Positions 45,343 to 55,103 of a stretch of DNA of 64,000 nucleotides are shown here, one piece after another. Made by a program: the position numbers and the translations under genes. The number at the start of each line of letters is the position of its first letter. Within the stretch, counting starts at the first letter, position 1. The stretch is taken from the NCBI RefSeq assembly GCF_016545825.1, contig NC_052619.1, positions 67,404,115 through 67,468,114 of the forward strand, in the 5' to 3' direction. Under the pieces are notes generated by a model. It was not told where the DNA came from, searched no databases, and was given only the letters and a program-made list of their open reading frames with translations. Source of the DNA: Eucalyptus grandis. Lineage: Eukaryota > Streptophyta > Magnoliopsida > Myrtales > Myrtaceae.

Positions 45343-45956
45343 TCACCCCACTCTAAATCTTGTCTCGAATGAAGTGACAATCAACTCTATATGCTTTGTC
45401 CTTTCATGGAATACTGGGTTCATTGCAAGCTTAAGGGCAGCATCATTATTACAAAATAGGACAGTGGGCTCCTTTATCTGTACGCCAAGGTCTTGAAGGA
45501 GGCCTTTTATCCATACTATTTCACAACTAGTCTTCGCCATTGCTCGGTATTCTGCCTCAGCGGATGATAAAGATACATTTGACTGTTTTTTTGTCTTCCA
45601 TGAAATTAGAGAATCCCCTAATTTTATACAGAATCCCGTGACTAATCTTCTACTCATGGGGCAAGTAGCGTAATCAGTGTCACAATATGCTGTCATCTCC
45701 ATATTGTTGTCTCGAGATAGCAATATTCCCAATCCATGACACCCTTTCAAGTATTTTATGACTTTCAATGCCGCATTCATGTGAGACTGTTTTGGAGCAT
45801 GCATAAACTGACTAAGAATCTGAACTGCATAGGAAATGTCTGGCCTGGTCATGGTCAAATAAATAAGCTTTCCAACAAGTCTTTGATAAGCAGAAGGATC
45901 TTTAAGCAAAGGATCCTTGTTTATAGGTGACAACCCTTTGTCATACTCAACTGTCG
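45343..45956 (-). pseudogene. Copia-2 RT connection and RNase H
   Basis: Contains YQRLVGKLIYLTMTRPDISYAV and the RNase H part with SSAEAEYRAMAKTSCEIVW, ending at a stop at 45343. The DxD region reads AYCDTDYATC, where the family usually has a CDADWA-like motif. It is one frame of 196 residues, but a frameshift near 45957 separates it from the RT. Confidence 0.88.
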
Positions 45957-46658
45957 TTAACTTGATATTCTGATTGATTGGAATAACAGCTGGCTAGACC
46001 CCGATAAACCTGCTTCTGACACAATTTCTAAGACAAATTTCCGTTGGCTAAGACAAATGCCCCTTTTTGACCATGCAATTTCTATCCTAAGAAAGTATTT
46101 GGGAGATCCCAAACCCTTAATATGAAAAGTAGAATGCATATATTCCTTGAATCTCTCAATGGCAAGGGCATCATTTCCCATAATGAGTATATTGTCAACA
46201 TATATAAGTAGATAGATTGACGACATACCTTGTTTCCATGTGAATAAAGCATAGTCATGCTTAGATTGCTGGAATTTTGCAGCTGTGAGTGCATTGGTAA
46301 ACTTGGCATACCATTGACGAGAAGCTTGTTTGAGCCCATATAGGGATTTTCGAAGACGGCACACACTCCCCTCCCCCTGCCTGCGAAATCCTGGTGGAAT
46401 ATCCATATAAATCTCTTCTTCAAGATCTCCATGTAAAAAGGCATTGTGAACGCCCATTTGATAAAGGGGCCAGTCACGAATGGCGGCAATGGAAAGAAAG
46501 GATCGTACAGTAACTTCTTTGGCAATTGGGGAGAAAGTTTCTGTATAATCGAAGCCTTCCTTCTGTGTGAATCCCTTTGCAACCAATCTGGCCTTGTAAC
46601 GTTCAATGGATCCGTCTGCTTTGTATTTGATCTTGTATACCCATTTGCATCCTATGGG
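45957..46658 (-). pseudogene. Copia-2 reverse transcriptase with mutated active site
   Basis: Starts in frame with integrase after one TGA (46659) at [15 protein letters not shown] and has [45 protein letters not shown] and later motifs. Motif A reads [11 protein letters not shown], with Gly for the metal-binding Asp; motif C reads YVDN where YVDD is required. Two of three catalytic aspartates are therefore gone. The reading is otherwise open to 45957. Confidence 0.9.
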
Positions 46659-48329
46659 TCAACGAGGGGGAGGTAGGCGAACAATATCCCAAGTCTCATT
46701 TTCAATGAGAGCTTGTAATTCATCTTTCATAGCTTGTTGCCACTGAGGATCCGTGGCAGCCTCATCATAAGAATTAGGTTCTTGTTGTGCAGAAATTCTA
46801 CTAACACAGCATCTATGTTCAGGAGAGAGATTAGCAAAACTGACATAGGAGGAAATAGGATATTGTGTACCACACTTTTTTGATGATGAACAAACGTAAT
46901 CCGCTGTCCATGTTGGTGGTCGAACTGTGCGTCTTGATCGCCGAAGATTAGTTGGTTCAGATGGAACACCAACTTGTGAGTTTGCAGAGGTATCATCCTC
47001 CAAAATATTAGCTTGTGAAGATTCAGGTTCTTCGGATATACTTGGTGAAGGAAGGCTGGATATTGCATTGTCCCCATCCGATGCAACATGTGCATAGACA
47101 TCTGAAGATGCTATAGGAGATACTATCTGTGGGAGCATCATCATTGATCCTTGTGGAGGATCGTCTTCATGCAAAAAAGGACGAGAAGACATTTGGGAAT
47201 CTTCATGTTGTTGTGATGGTAGCCTATCCTTGAATGGGAAAACATCCTCATGAAAGATGACATCTCTGCTGACGAAGAATCTTCCGGTAGATGGATCAAG
47301 AACCAAATATCCTTTTTGAAGGGTAGGATATCCCATAAATATGCAAGAGATGGCACGAGAATCCAATTTGTCCCGAGGGCCCATGGTAGAAACATAACAT
47401 AAACATCCAAAAACACGAAGATGACGAATGTCGGGACGTTTTCCAAACAATAACTTGAATGGAGTTTTTCCACTCAAAACTCGAGATGGCATTCTATTAA
47501 TCAGGTATGCTACTGTGACCACACAATCTCCCCAAAAAATTTCAGGGATTGAAGCTTGATACTTGAGAGCTCGAGCAACTTCTAACAAATGACGGTGTTT
47601 CCTTTCTACAATCCCATTTTGTTGAGGAGTATAGACACATGAGTTTTCATGAAGAATTCCATTGGAAATAAATAATGAAGAACATTCATGATTAAAGAAT
47701 TCTCGTGCATTGTCAGTACAAACCCGTTGTATGGATTTGTTAAACTGGTTTTTGATCAGGACAACAAATTTTTTGAGATGTGAAAGGACTTGGGCTTTAG
47801 ATTGCATAAGAAAAACCCAAGTTGCTCGAGTATGATCATCTACGATAGTGAGAAAAAAGCGTGACCCATCACGATGAGGGGTGTGATATAGGCCCCAAAT
47901 GTCCATATGTAATAGAGAAAAGGCTCTAGCAGCACGTGATGTACTTTGTGGAAAAGACATTCTAGATTGTTTAGCCAATGGGCATATAGGACACTTAGGA
48001 TGAGGAAAAGCGGCGCTATGGCCTAGACGCTGATGGGATAAAGAGACATTTTTATTATGATTGGCATTATATAAGATGCTCTTATTGAAAGAAAAATTCT
48101 TTGGAAATGTCGTCCAGAAATAAAGTCCCTCGAAGTTCCTACCCGAGCCCATTAGTGTCCCAATCAAAGGGGCCTAAAAGAGACAAATGTCAGAATAAAA
48201 AATGACTTGACAGAGATTGTCTTGACAGATCTTTGATACGGAAATGAGATTGAACTGAAAATTTGGAATGAAGAGGACATTTTTTAATGTGATGGAAGGA
48301 CTCAGCTCAACATCCCCAATTTTATCTAC
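46659..48329 (-). pseudogene. Copia-2 protease end and integrase
   Basis: A frame of 502 residues (48167-46659), preceded in the same frame by the end of protease (48329-48170) and a single stop near 48168. It holds the GAG-pre-integrase motif (HQRLGHSAAFPHPKCPICP), the integrase catalytic triad in HMDIWG, CTDNAREF and GIVERKHR, and the C-terminal region (GKTPFKLLFGKRPD, LRVFGC). Integrase inserts element cDNA. Apart from the stops it looks complete. Confidence 0.92.
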
Positions 48330-49299
48330 TTAAATGTCACTGCCATTTGGGAGGCGAACGGAAGTATGATTCGAGGATTTTTCTAATTTAGAAAAGAACC
48401 GTTCATCATAGACTATATGGTCACTGGCACCTAAATCAATAATCCATGCATTGCTTGAAATATTGCTCATCAAACAATAAGAAATACCTGCATAACTAGC
48501 CATCTTTTCCTGAATTCTCATTTGGCTTAAGGTCCTCATGACTTGTTGGAGTTGGTCATTGCTGATGGGTTGATTTACTTTAGCATTTGCTGCTATAGAA
48601 AATTCACGTTCCTTCTTCTCCCCTGGTCTTCCATGCAATTTCCAATAATTTTCTTTGGTATGATAAGGTTTTTTGCAATAATCACAAAATTTACCTTTCC
48701 ATTTGTTTGAATTATTTCTGTTAGAGGATGTGGCCAAATTTTGACCGTTGGATCGCCTTAAAACGGACGCTGATGGACCGTCAGATTGTGGCGCTGCAAG
48801 GGCGAAAGGTGAGCCATCCGATCGCACGAGGGAGCCGTCTGATCGCGCGATGGAACCTCCACCATTAGATCCAAAGATTGAATCTCGGCCGTTCATTCCT
48901 CGTGAGTTACCCGAGCCGTCCGATCTTGCGAAATAATCTTGGCCATCCACTTGAAATGGATAAAAGGCCTCTTCTTCCTCCTCATGTAACCCTAGTGCCC
49001 TGTTTTCTTCGAAACTCCTCCATGGCCGGACCTTCCAAAACTGAATCGCTGCTCCGACGATGCCTTGGCTGCGACAACGATGCGGTCGCTAGTCTTCACG
49101 TACTCGGACAACGCCAGTCTCTGAGATTCCTCTTGAACCGCAAGTTGATATATGCGGCCGAGTGGGGAACCGGATCCATGGTCAAGATCTGGCTACGAAA
49201 CGGTAAGTAGCTCTCATTCAACACAAGCAGGAAGTGTGTGACCTTCTCACGATCTCTCATGGCCCGATATTGAGCCAAAGTCGCTTTTCAACCGTAAAA
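48330..49299 (-). pseudogene. Copia-2 gag C-terminal half and protease start
   Basis: From about 49299 the minus strand encodes KATLAQYRAMRDREKVTHF and QILTMDPVP, the second half of Copia gag. After a frameshift near 49000 come a G/S-rich linker, a zinc knuckle CDYCKKPYHTKENY with its last cysteine replaced by Tyr, and the protease active site AWIIDLGASDH, where the usual DSGAS reads DLGAS. A stop ends the frame at 48330. Gag continues upstream beyond the Gypsy material at 52386-52641. Confidence 0.87.
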
Positions 49300-51426
49300 T
49301 CGGGATTGAATTTAGAAGTCGTAAGTTCGGTCATGTCACACATCTTATTAAGATCATGGATAATTTTTGTGGACTTTAATTTGGACTTAGAAAGAGAATT
49401 GATGGAAATCAAGTAATGGAACGTGCAAGAACTTGGACCTCGGCGGAAAAGGAAATTGAACCTATTGGAAGTGTTATGGCGATTTGAATTAGTCCAGTGG
49501 CCACCAAAATGGGATGTCACTTCCCCCTTTGTCTCCAGTGAGAGAGGGAGGGGAAACCGAGGAGAGAGAAACCGCGACAGCGCTCGCTTGCCTCCGTCTC
49601 CGCCGCGAGGGCCATCACGGCTCCTGCTCGCTGCCGCCAAAAGCTACCGCCCGAACCCTAGCTTCCCTCCGGTCATTCTCCGCCTTTTCCCCCGACCGTT
49701 CAACCACCGTTCCACCATCTCTCAAGCTCGGTTAGTGCTGGAAAACCAGCAAGATCTAGTTCCTTCCGGGCTCGTTTTGGTCCCCTTCTAGTGCTCATTT
49801 GGTCTTGATCCATGTAGGTTTGTCGTCGCGTTCGTGCTCTTGTAGCGAATAATGCGATAATGATGCCCTAAGTATGTTTAGCTTAAGTTGATTGAGATTA
49901 GGTGGATAGATTGGCTTAATTAGTTGTGGATTATATTAAGGTGATTAATTAAGGTAAAGTGTGTTTAGTTTAATGGTTAAGTATGTTTATTTTTAAAATA
50001 AACTTGATGTCTTAAAGGAGTTTATTTATGATTTAAATAAATCTTGAAATTGTTGATTATTTAATAATATATCTTATTCGAAGTTCATTAAAAATATTAT
50101 TTTATAAAAAAAAAAAAAACTCGAAAATTTATTTTGACCTAGTTTGTTATTTCGCCGATCGTTCTTTGTGCTAGTAGAATTTGAAATTGATGAATGACAA
50201 TTGAGTGTGATTGCGATTTTGAGGATTCTTTGAAAACCCTATGTGGAAATTGATGGGAGATTCGTCAGGAAGGTCGTGCCCGGTGGGCGGTGATGGACCA
50301 CCCATACAAGGTGTCGTGATGGACCACCTATGAGAGGTCATGCCTAATAGCCGTGATGGACCACCTATGAGAGGTCGTGCCCCAGTGATTCCATTTTTGC
50401 AGGTCGTCTAATAGGGCCGTGATTCTAGGAGAGGTCGTGGTGGGGGTGATGTACCACCTAGGAAAGGTGCGTGGTGGAGGCCGTGATGGACCACACCACT
50501 AAAGGTCGTGCCGAGTGGGTCATGACGGTGCCACCTGTTTGTTAAACCTTTCTAATGGGGCCGGGATTGAGAGCAATGATTGATTTGCTAGAATGACATG
50601 TGTAATCGCCGAGTCCGCGCCGAGACGATCCAAGTGGTTGAATTGTTTTGATGATGTGATTGTGCCATCTGGTTGGTTATCATAATTGTACGTGGTTGAA
50701 TTATATAAATTGTGCTAACCCGCGATGAGGGCTAAGCCGAGGTAAGTCTTCTTGATGTTGGGCTAAGTTCGGGCGTATTTACTTTCTAATAGGGGTTTGT
50801 GAGGGGTGAACTTCTTGAGACAAAGTCTCATCCCGGTTGGGGAAAACAGTACAGGACCGTAGATGGCGGGACCCCCAAAGAATGGCCTGTATCATCGAGC
50901 GGTGCAAGAGCACCCCCGATCCCGGGGAGCCATTGGGTCTATGAGTGATAGGTGACTCGTGTGGGATCTAAGGGAGACCGAAGATGTTAGTGGTGCCCCA
51001 TGTATTTCCCGTTTTGGGCCAACTGTTTAGGATTGGTCGATTTTGACATTCCCCAGTTGTGATGGATGCTCTTCTAGGAGAGGGTGTGGCTGACCTTCCC
51101 GATGGTAGGGTGGACAGCCCATCAACCTGCGCCAATGGAGGATGTTTCGAACGAGTCCAATGGTAGTTGGGGCGTTCTTTTTGGCAGCAGGTTAACCCTC
51201 TTTTGATGTGCATAGACTACGACCCATTTTTGGTGTATGGCCACGGATCGGTTGATGTATGTAAGCCCTCGGATTGATGATGATATGAAAGTATGTTGTT
51301 TGATTTTGAGTTGACTCCTATCCGTATGCTTTTGTAAGTGGGATTTTTTTTGGGGCCGGCGACACTCGGGAATGTCGATTTGCATGTGGCGGGCTGTTCA
51401 CGTGTCTCGGGGTTCGGGGCGTGACA
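49300..51426 (+). mobile_element. Gypsy LTR, 3' part, plus orientation
   Basis: Related to the solo LTR at 19628-22766: both have GAGGTAAG, then GGGCGTATTT or a variant, then AGTCTCATCCCGGTTG, then an end in CGGGGCGTGACA (51415-51426). It begins inside the LTR, about where the first ~540 bp end, and lies in the Copia-2 gag. It includes a minisatellite (50270-50530) built on GTGATGGACCACCTATGAGAGG and a GC-rich block (49510-49790). Open frames here are not taken as genes. Confidence 0.78.
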
Positions 51427-51962
51427 AGCCATTTCTTGATTATTTTGCTAAAAAGCTCGGCTTGCATGAAAAATCTTTCAAAGATGATTCAATGATCTTG
51501 AAATGATTTGTGACACACTCAGACTTCCAATTTCTGAATTCGATCTCAATTCCACGGTTAATTTCACTTTGGCACGATACTAGCGCGGCCCAACGTGCAC
51601 CCGTGGTTGATCATCTCAAGCCACAATGTACACTAAACATTGGCGACTTTCGGCTGTCTAATCTCAAGGTTTCAATACGAACACAGGGGTACCCATCGAT
51701 AGAAACGAATCACCTACACTCGATCACATGCCTTTGTCGAGTCGACCTATCTCCGGTCTCTAATCGATTTTTATTTGTGCCGTAATGTCCCTTGCAGATT
51801 GGGCACTCGGTCGAAAGGTGCTCGGCCAAATTGTCCGATGCATTAGAAGACTTCACCCGATAGACTAGTTTTCAATTAGTCCGACTCAAGGAAAGGAACT
51901 ATATGTGTGTAAATGCCCGTCTCAATTTATTGAAAATGGGATCGGAAAATCGGGATGTCACA
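51427..51962 (-). mobile_element. Gypsy LTR, 5' part, minus orientation
   Basis: On the minus strand from 51962 it reads TGTGACATCCCGATTTTCC and continues parallel to the first ~600 bp of the solo LTR at 19628 (shared words GATTAGAGACCGGAGATAGG, GTGGCTTGAGA, CAGAAATTGGAAGT). It stops at 51427, exactly where the oppositely oriented LTR end (GTGACA) begins. It is the first part of a 3' LTR. Confidence 0.82.
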
Positions 51963-52385
51963 ACTCTTCCCATCTTATAAAAATTTGTCGAAATTTAAAC
52001 CTTTACCAATTCTTAAAACCAAAAGGTAGCGTTATCCTTCCGTACCAAAAATCTTGCCCAAAACCACTTTGGATCCAAAATACTAAACACTTGTCCACTT
52101 AAAATTCCAAGGTCTTCAACACAAAAATCTGCGAAGCTACCGATCCGAGCGATCTCTAAACGATAATTGCAACGAATCACCGATTTCGAACCAACTCAAG
52201 GACCCGCAGGTTTTTGATCTCCGATCTCATCTCAGCGGCGAAGTTACAGACACTCGCCCGCACCGATTAAAAAGAAACTATCTAACCGGACCATTGAAAC
52301 TAGGAACCTCTCGGTCAAGACAATAGTGGTACCGACTCCCCGGGGTCCCTCTAATTTCTCCTCCAGAAAGTCATTTCGATTTCGT
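51963..52385 (-). mobile_element. Gypsy internal 3' end with polypurine tract
   Basis: The minus strand reads AATTTCGACAAATTTTTATA then AGATGGGAAGAGT (51963-51975) directly before the LTR start. Del/Tekay chromoviruses have very similar sequence there (a TTTCGAGGACGAAATT-like word, a purine tract, then TGT-AC-CCC). The upstream ~380 bp has no complete open frame. It joins Copia gag near 52385. Confidence 0.65.
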
Positions 52386-52641
52386 TCCATAGGGCAGAGA
52401 GTTTGTTGTAAATTGCCGAGATCGATAAATTTCCCTACTCGAGATCTGATAAATTTTGTGTTAGCGTGAAAATCTTTGCTCTATCTAGCTTACCATACAT
52501 TTCTCGTAAACTCTCCCAATTTTTTTTTGCATCTTCGGTAACAACCCTATCATGCTGGTGGTATCCCGGGGCTAGATGGCGACCTCCGCCGTGAGGCAAT
52601 TTCTCGTAAACTATCCATCCAAACAATGCATTTGCGTCCAT
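52386..52641 (-). pseudogene. Copia-2 gag, middle part
   Basis: The minus strand encodes WESLREMYGKLDRAKIFTL, then NLSDLE, a stop (TAG at 52435), GNLSIS and KLSALWNEIE, typical of Copia gag (UBN2/Retrotran_gag). It breaks off near 52385 at the Gypsy segment and continues at 49299. The part before residue WESL is uncertain. Confidence 0.7.
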
Positions 52642-52989
52642 TGTTTGTCATGTAGATTCGATAACCAACAACCCGAACCCAGTCATCTTCGGTGACGAAT
52701 AACAATGATTGAAGTTCTCTTCAACTTTCAATAATTCAAAACTTTCGTACGCTTGAACAAACTAATTATATCACCGCACGATTCATAACAGCAGAGCTCC
52801 TCGAGCTGCACCTTTTCATAAATGACTTCCAAGTCATACATAAGCAAACCCATCAGGTACAACTATAGTCAGAGACTCATTTTCCTATTACTTTATTACA
52901 ACAGAAACTCCACAACCTTCACTCAAAATCCTGTTGCGCTACTCTGATAAAACACCTCAAAACATTCTTCCCCTGATTGATGCATAGTC

Positions 52990-53796
52990 AATCCATTGTT
53001 ATTCCTTTCGCCATCCTAGTGGCGTTCTATCTGCAGTAATAGTGCTTACACTCTCTTGAACTTACACGAACAGTTCCTAACTTGACGGCCGTGTTGGCCA
53101 CATTCAAAGCATGCTCTCTTTTTACTCTGACATTGGGCTGACTCACTCTCTTTTTCCACAAACTCAGCACACAATCGGTGAGTCATCTACTTCCCATCAA
53201 GGAACATCATGCACCATTCCTTGCACTCTGTAAGTCTGTTCCAAGTACCCCCACTAAATGTCCCGAGAAAGCATGATTCCTCTATTCATCTCTATCAACG
53301 GTGGTGACAAATGGCTGTGATTCCATCTTTCTATACGGACCATCTTCGATCAAATGACCTTATCGACACACTCAGAATAAGTCCTTTCCCTCTTACAACG
53401 CAGGACAAATCCATGCCATTTCTTATAGACACGAGACACACATCGACTGCTGAGCATTGACTTTCCAACTCTACTCTTCCGGTTGGGTGAAATAGGGCAT
53501 CTTTCTTCCGACATGACTTTCTCCCCCAACCAATTTTCATCTCTGTCTAAACTGAACCTTGACTCAGATACAGAGATTTGATTCTCGATCACAACTCCAG
53601 ATTAGGCCTCAACAAGCATGGCAACAACAGCGGTCACAACACTCGCAGCGGTAGAAACAACGGCAACAACGGCGGCTCGGTTTTGAACTTACTGACCCAA
53701 CGAGCTTCCAAGGAACACTAGCGCCTGAACAATCCCAACAAACCTAGGATCATTCGATGTTGCTACACTCTCAGTACCGACCTACGGCGGTACTTT
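52990..53796 (-). pseudogene. Gag-like sequence of Gypsy type inside Copia-2
   Basis: The minus strand near 53750 reads SNDPRFVGIVQAL with several stops, followed by an open stretch (53592-53350) and a zinc knuckle at 53070-53111 (CFECGQHGRQVRNC) in which the usual His is Arg. This does not fit Copia gag, which already has its knuckle near 48690, and looks like gag of a Gypsy element. It may be another piece of the same Gypsy as at 49300-52385. Borders are not clear. Confidence 0.45.
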
Positions 53797-54357
53797 GGTT
53801 ACAAGCGCTCGCCGAAGTTTGCGAGACCATAGGGAGTAATTCTCCGGTCCCGACAGCTACTGGGAGATCAGACGTAGCATCGGTCCATCGGCAGTGGCGG
53901 TGTACAGTGGGTCTCCAGGTTCTGGCCGGCCACCGAGACCTGCAAACGGAAATAATCCGGGTCCATAGGCCGGGTAAGAGTTGCTCGCCCCGTATCCAGG
54001 ACTCAAACCACTCTGATTCGGAGAGATCCAGTTCACCCCGTATCCAGGAGCCGCTCCAGGTATGTGCGATGGACTTTCCTCCATCCCACCAATCCTCCCG
54101 GGCTCAATTTGAGGTAAATTCTGAGTCGAACCTCCTTGATTTGGCTAAATTGATATAGGGATCCATTGAATGTATGGTCCTGTGAAGGGATTTACAGGAT
54201 TAAATCCTGTGTTGGGCTGTACAGGCTGCACGAGACCTGTTTGACTTTTTGATTGATTCGTTTGCTATTCTGCAGGGATAACGTCTCCTCTATGATTGTT
54301 GAGGGACTCTGGATTTCCCTCAGAAACACTGGAAGCTGAATCCTCAGTCTTCGACAT
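53797..54357 (-). pseudogene. Copia-2 gag N-terminal part
   Basis: ATG at 54357 (minus), 54 bp after the primer site, opens MSKTEDSASSVSEGNPESL. After two stops a Gly/Pro/Tyr-rich low-complexity stretch follows (SGLSPGYGASNSYPAYGPG), and then the motif LSGPENYSLWSRKLRRALV that begins the conserved gag domain in Copia elements. The domain is cut near 53797 by Gypsy-like sequence. Confidence 0.72.
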
Positions 54358-54410
54358 GGTTCCTCCCTAAAACAAAAAATGGCGATGCGGAAGCTAGGCC
54401 AAGGCGGGAG

Positions 54411-54422
54411 GCTTTGATACCA
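54411..54422 (-). promoter_or_regulatory. Copia-2 primer binding site (initiator tRNA-Met)
   Basis: The minus strand reads TGGTATCAAAGC directly next to the right LTR; one mismatch to the usual TGGTATCAGAGC. Confidence 0.9.
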
Positions 54423-54636
54423 TGTCAGAAATATAGAAGGCCTGAAGTTTGGGAGAAAAATTTGTATTGCTTTTCTCTGTCTCTTGCAGTATGTAATTAC
54501 AAACTATTTATAATACAAAGTGTCTAAATAACAAAGGAATAAAAATATACACAATATTCTAAAGATGTACATAAAATATTCCCTATAATCAAAAATCAAT
54601 TAAGATCAATTTGCATCGGCAATAGTATCTTCAACA
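54423..54636 (-). repeat. Copia-2 5' LTR (right)
   Basis: 214 bp, same ends as the left LTR. Its promoter would drive transcription leftwards, away from BAHD copy 3, but the LTR lies within 470 bp of that gene's ATG. Confidence 0.95.
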
Positions 54637-55012
54637 CTATCGCTTGATTTCATCAGCAATCTACACAATATCATCCATCTTTAAATCCGTGTGACAATGG
54701 AAATCGAATAAATTAATAAAAAGTCAAGAAGTTCACATCCATCTCTCGTTTATTTTTGGTAGTGTTTTCTTGATTTGTCCAACATCGTCATCAAACGTTT
54801 CATTCCCATCGCTGCGCGGATTTGGGCAAGAAAAGAAGCAGCATTTGGCGGATTTAGAGACGATTTCGACCTCATCTGGTGGGATCATCTGAGTTAAATA
54901 AGGATCAAACATAATGCGATTTTAGGTAGGCGGCCATGGAAAACGTGGCTTTGTTAGAAAGTATAGATACGTAAGACAACCTCCATGTGTGCATTCTGTT
55001 CAAAGAACCTCA

Positions 55013-55103
55013 TATATACGTTCTCCTCCACCACTTCTTACATGAATAAGGGTTAAGAGGATCTTCATCTCTCTTTCCTCTCTCTCTCTCTCTCTCTCTC
55101 AAT
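55013..55103 (+). promoter_or_regulatory. Core promoter and CT-rich leader of BAHD copy 3
   Basis: TATATA (55013-55018) lies 90 bp before the ATG; a second word, GAATAAGGGTTAAGAGG (55042-55058), aligns with the TATA-like region of copy 2 (GATAAATAAGGAGCAAGAGG). A short CT run (55077-55100) ends just before AATATG. The promoter upstream of 54637 has been replaced by Copia-2. Confidence 0.45.

Larger units (their letters stand above)
44993..54636 (-). mobile_element. Copia-2: LTR retrotransposon, minus strand, with Gypsy remains inside
   Basis: Short LTRs of 214 bp (44993-45206 and 54423-54636) flanked by a perfect 5-bp duplication CTATC (44988-44992 and 54637-54641). The tRNA-iMet primer site adjoins the right LTR and the polypurine tract the left LTR, so it reads on the minus strand. 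Order gag, protease, integrase, RT, RNase H marks it as Copia. The pol part is a nearly continuous frame with few stops; gag is broken by Gypsy-derived sequence. It sits about 470 bp upstream of BAHD copy 3. Confidence 0.95.

Noticed and set aside
53350..53592. A possible independent gene with a basic, cysteine-containing 80-residue frame
   Set aside because: It lies between Copia and Gypsy gag fragments inside Copia-2, so it is better seen as retroelement debris.
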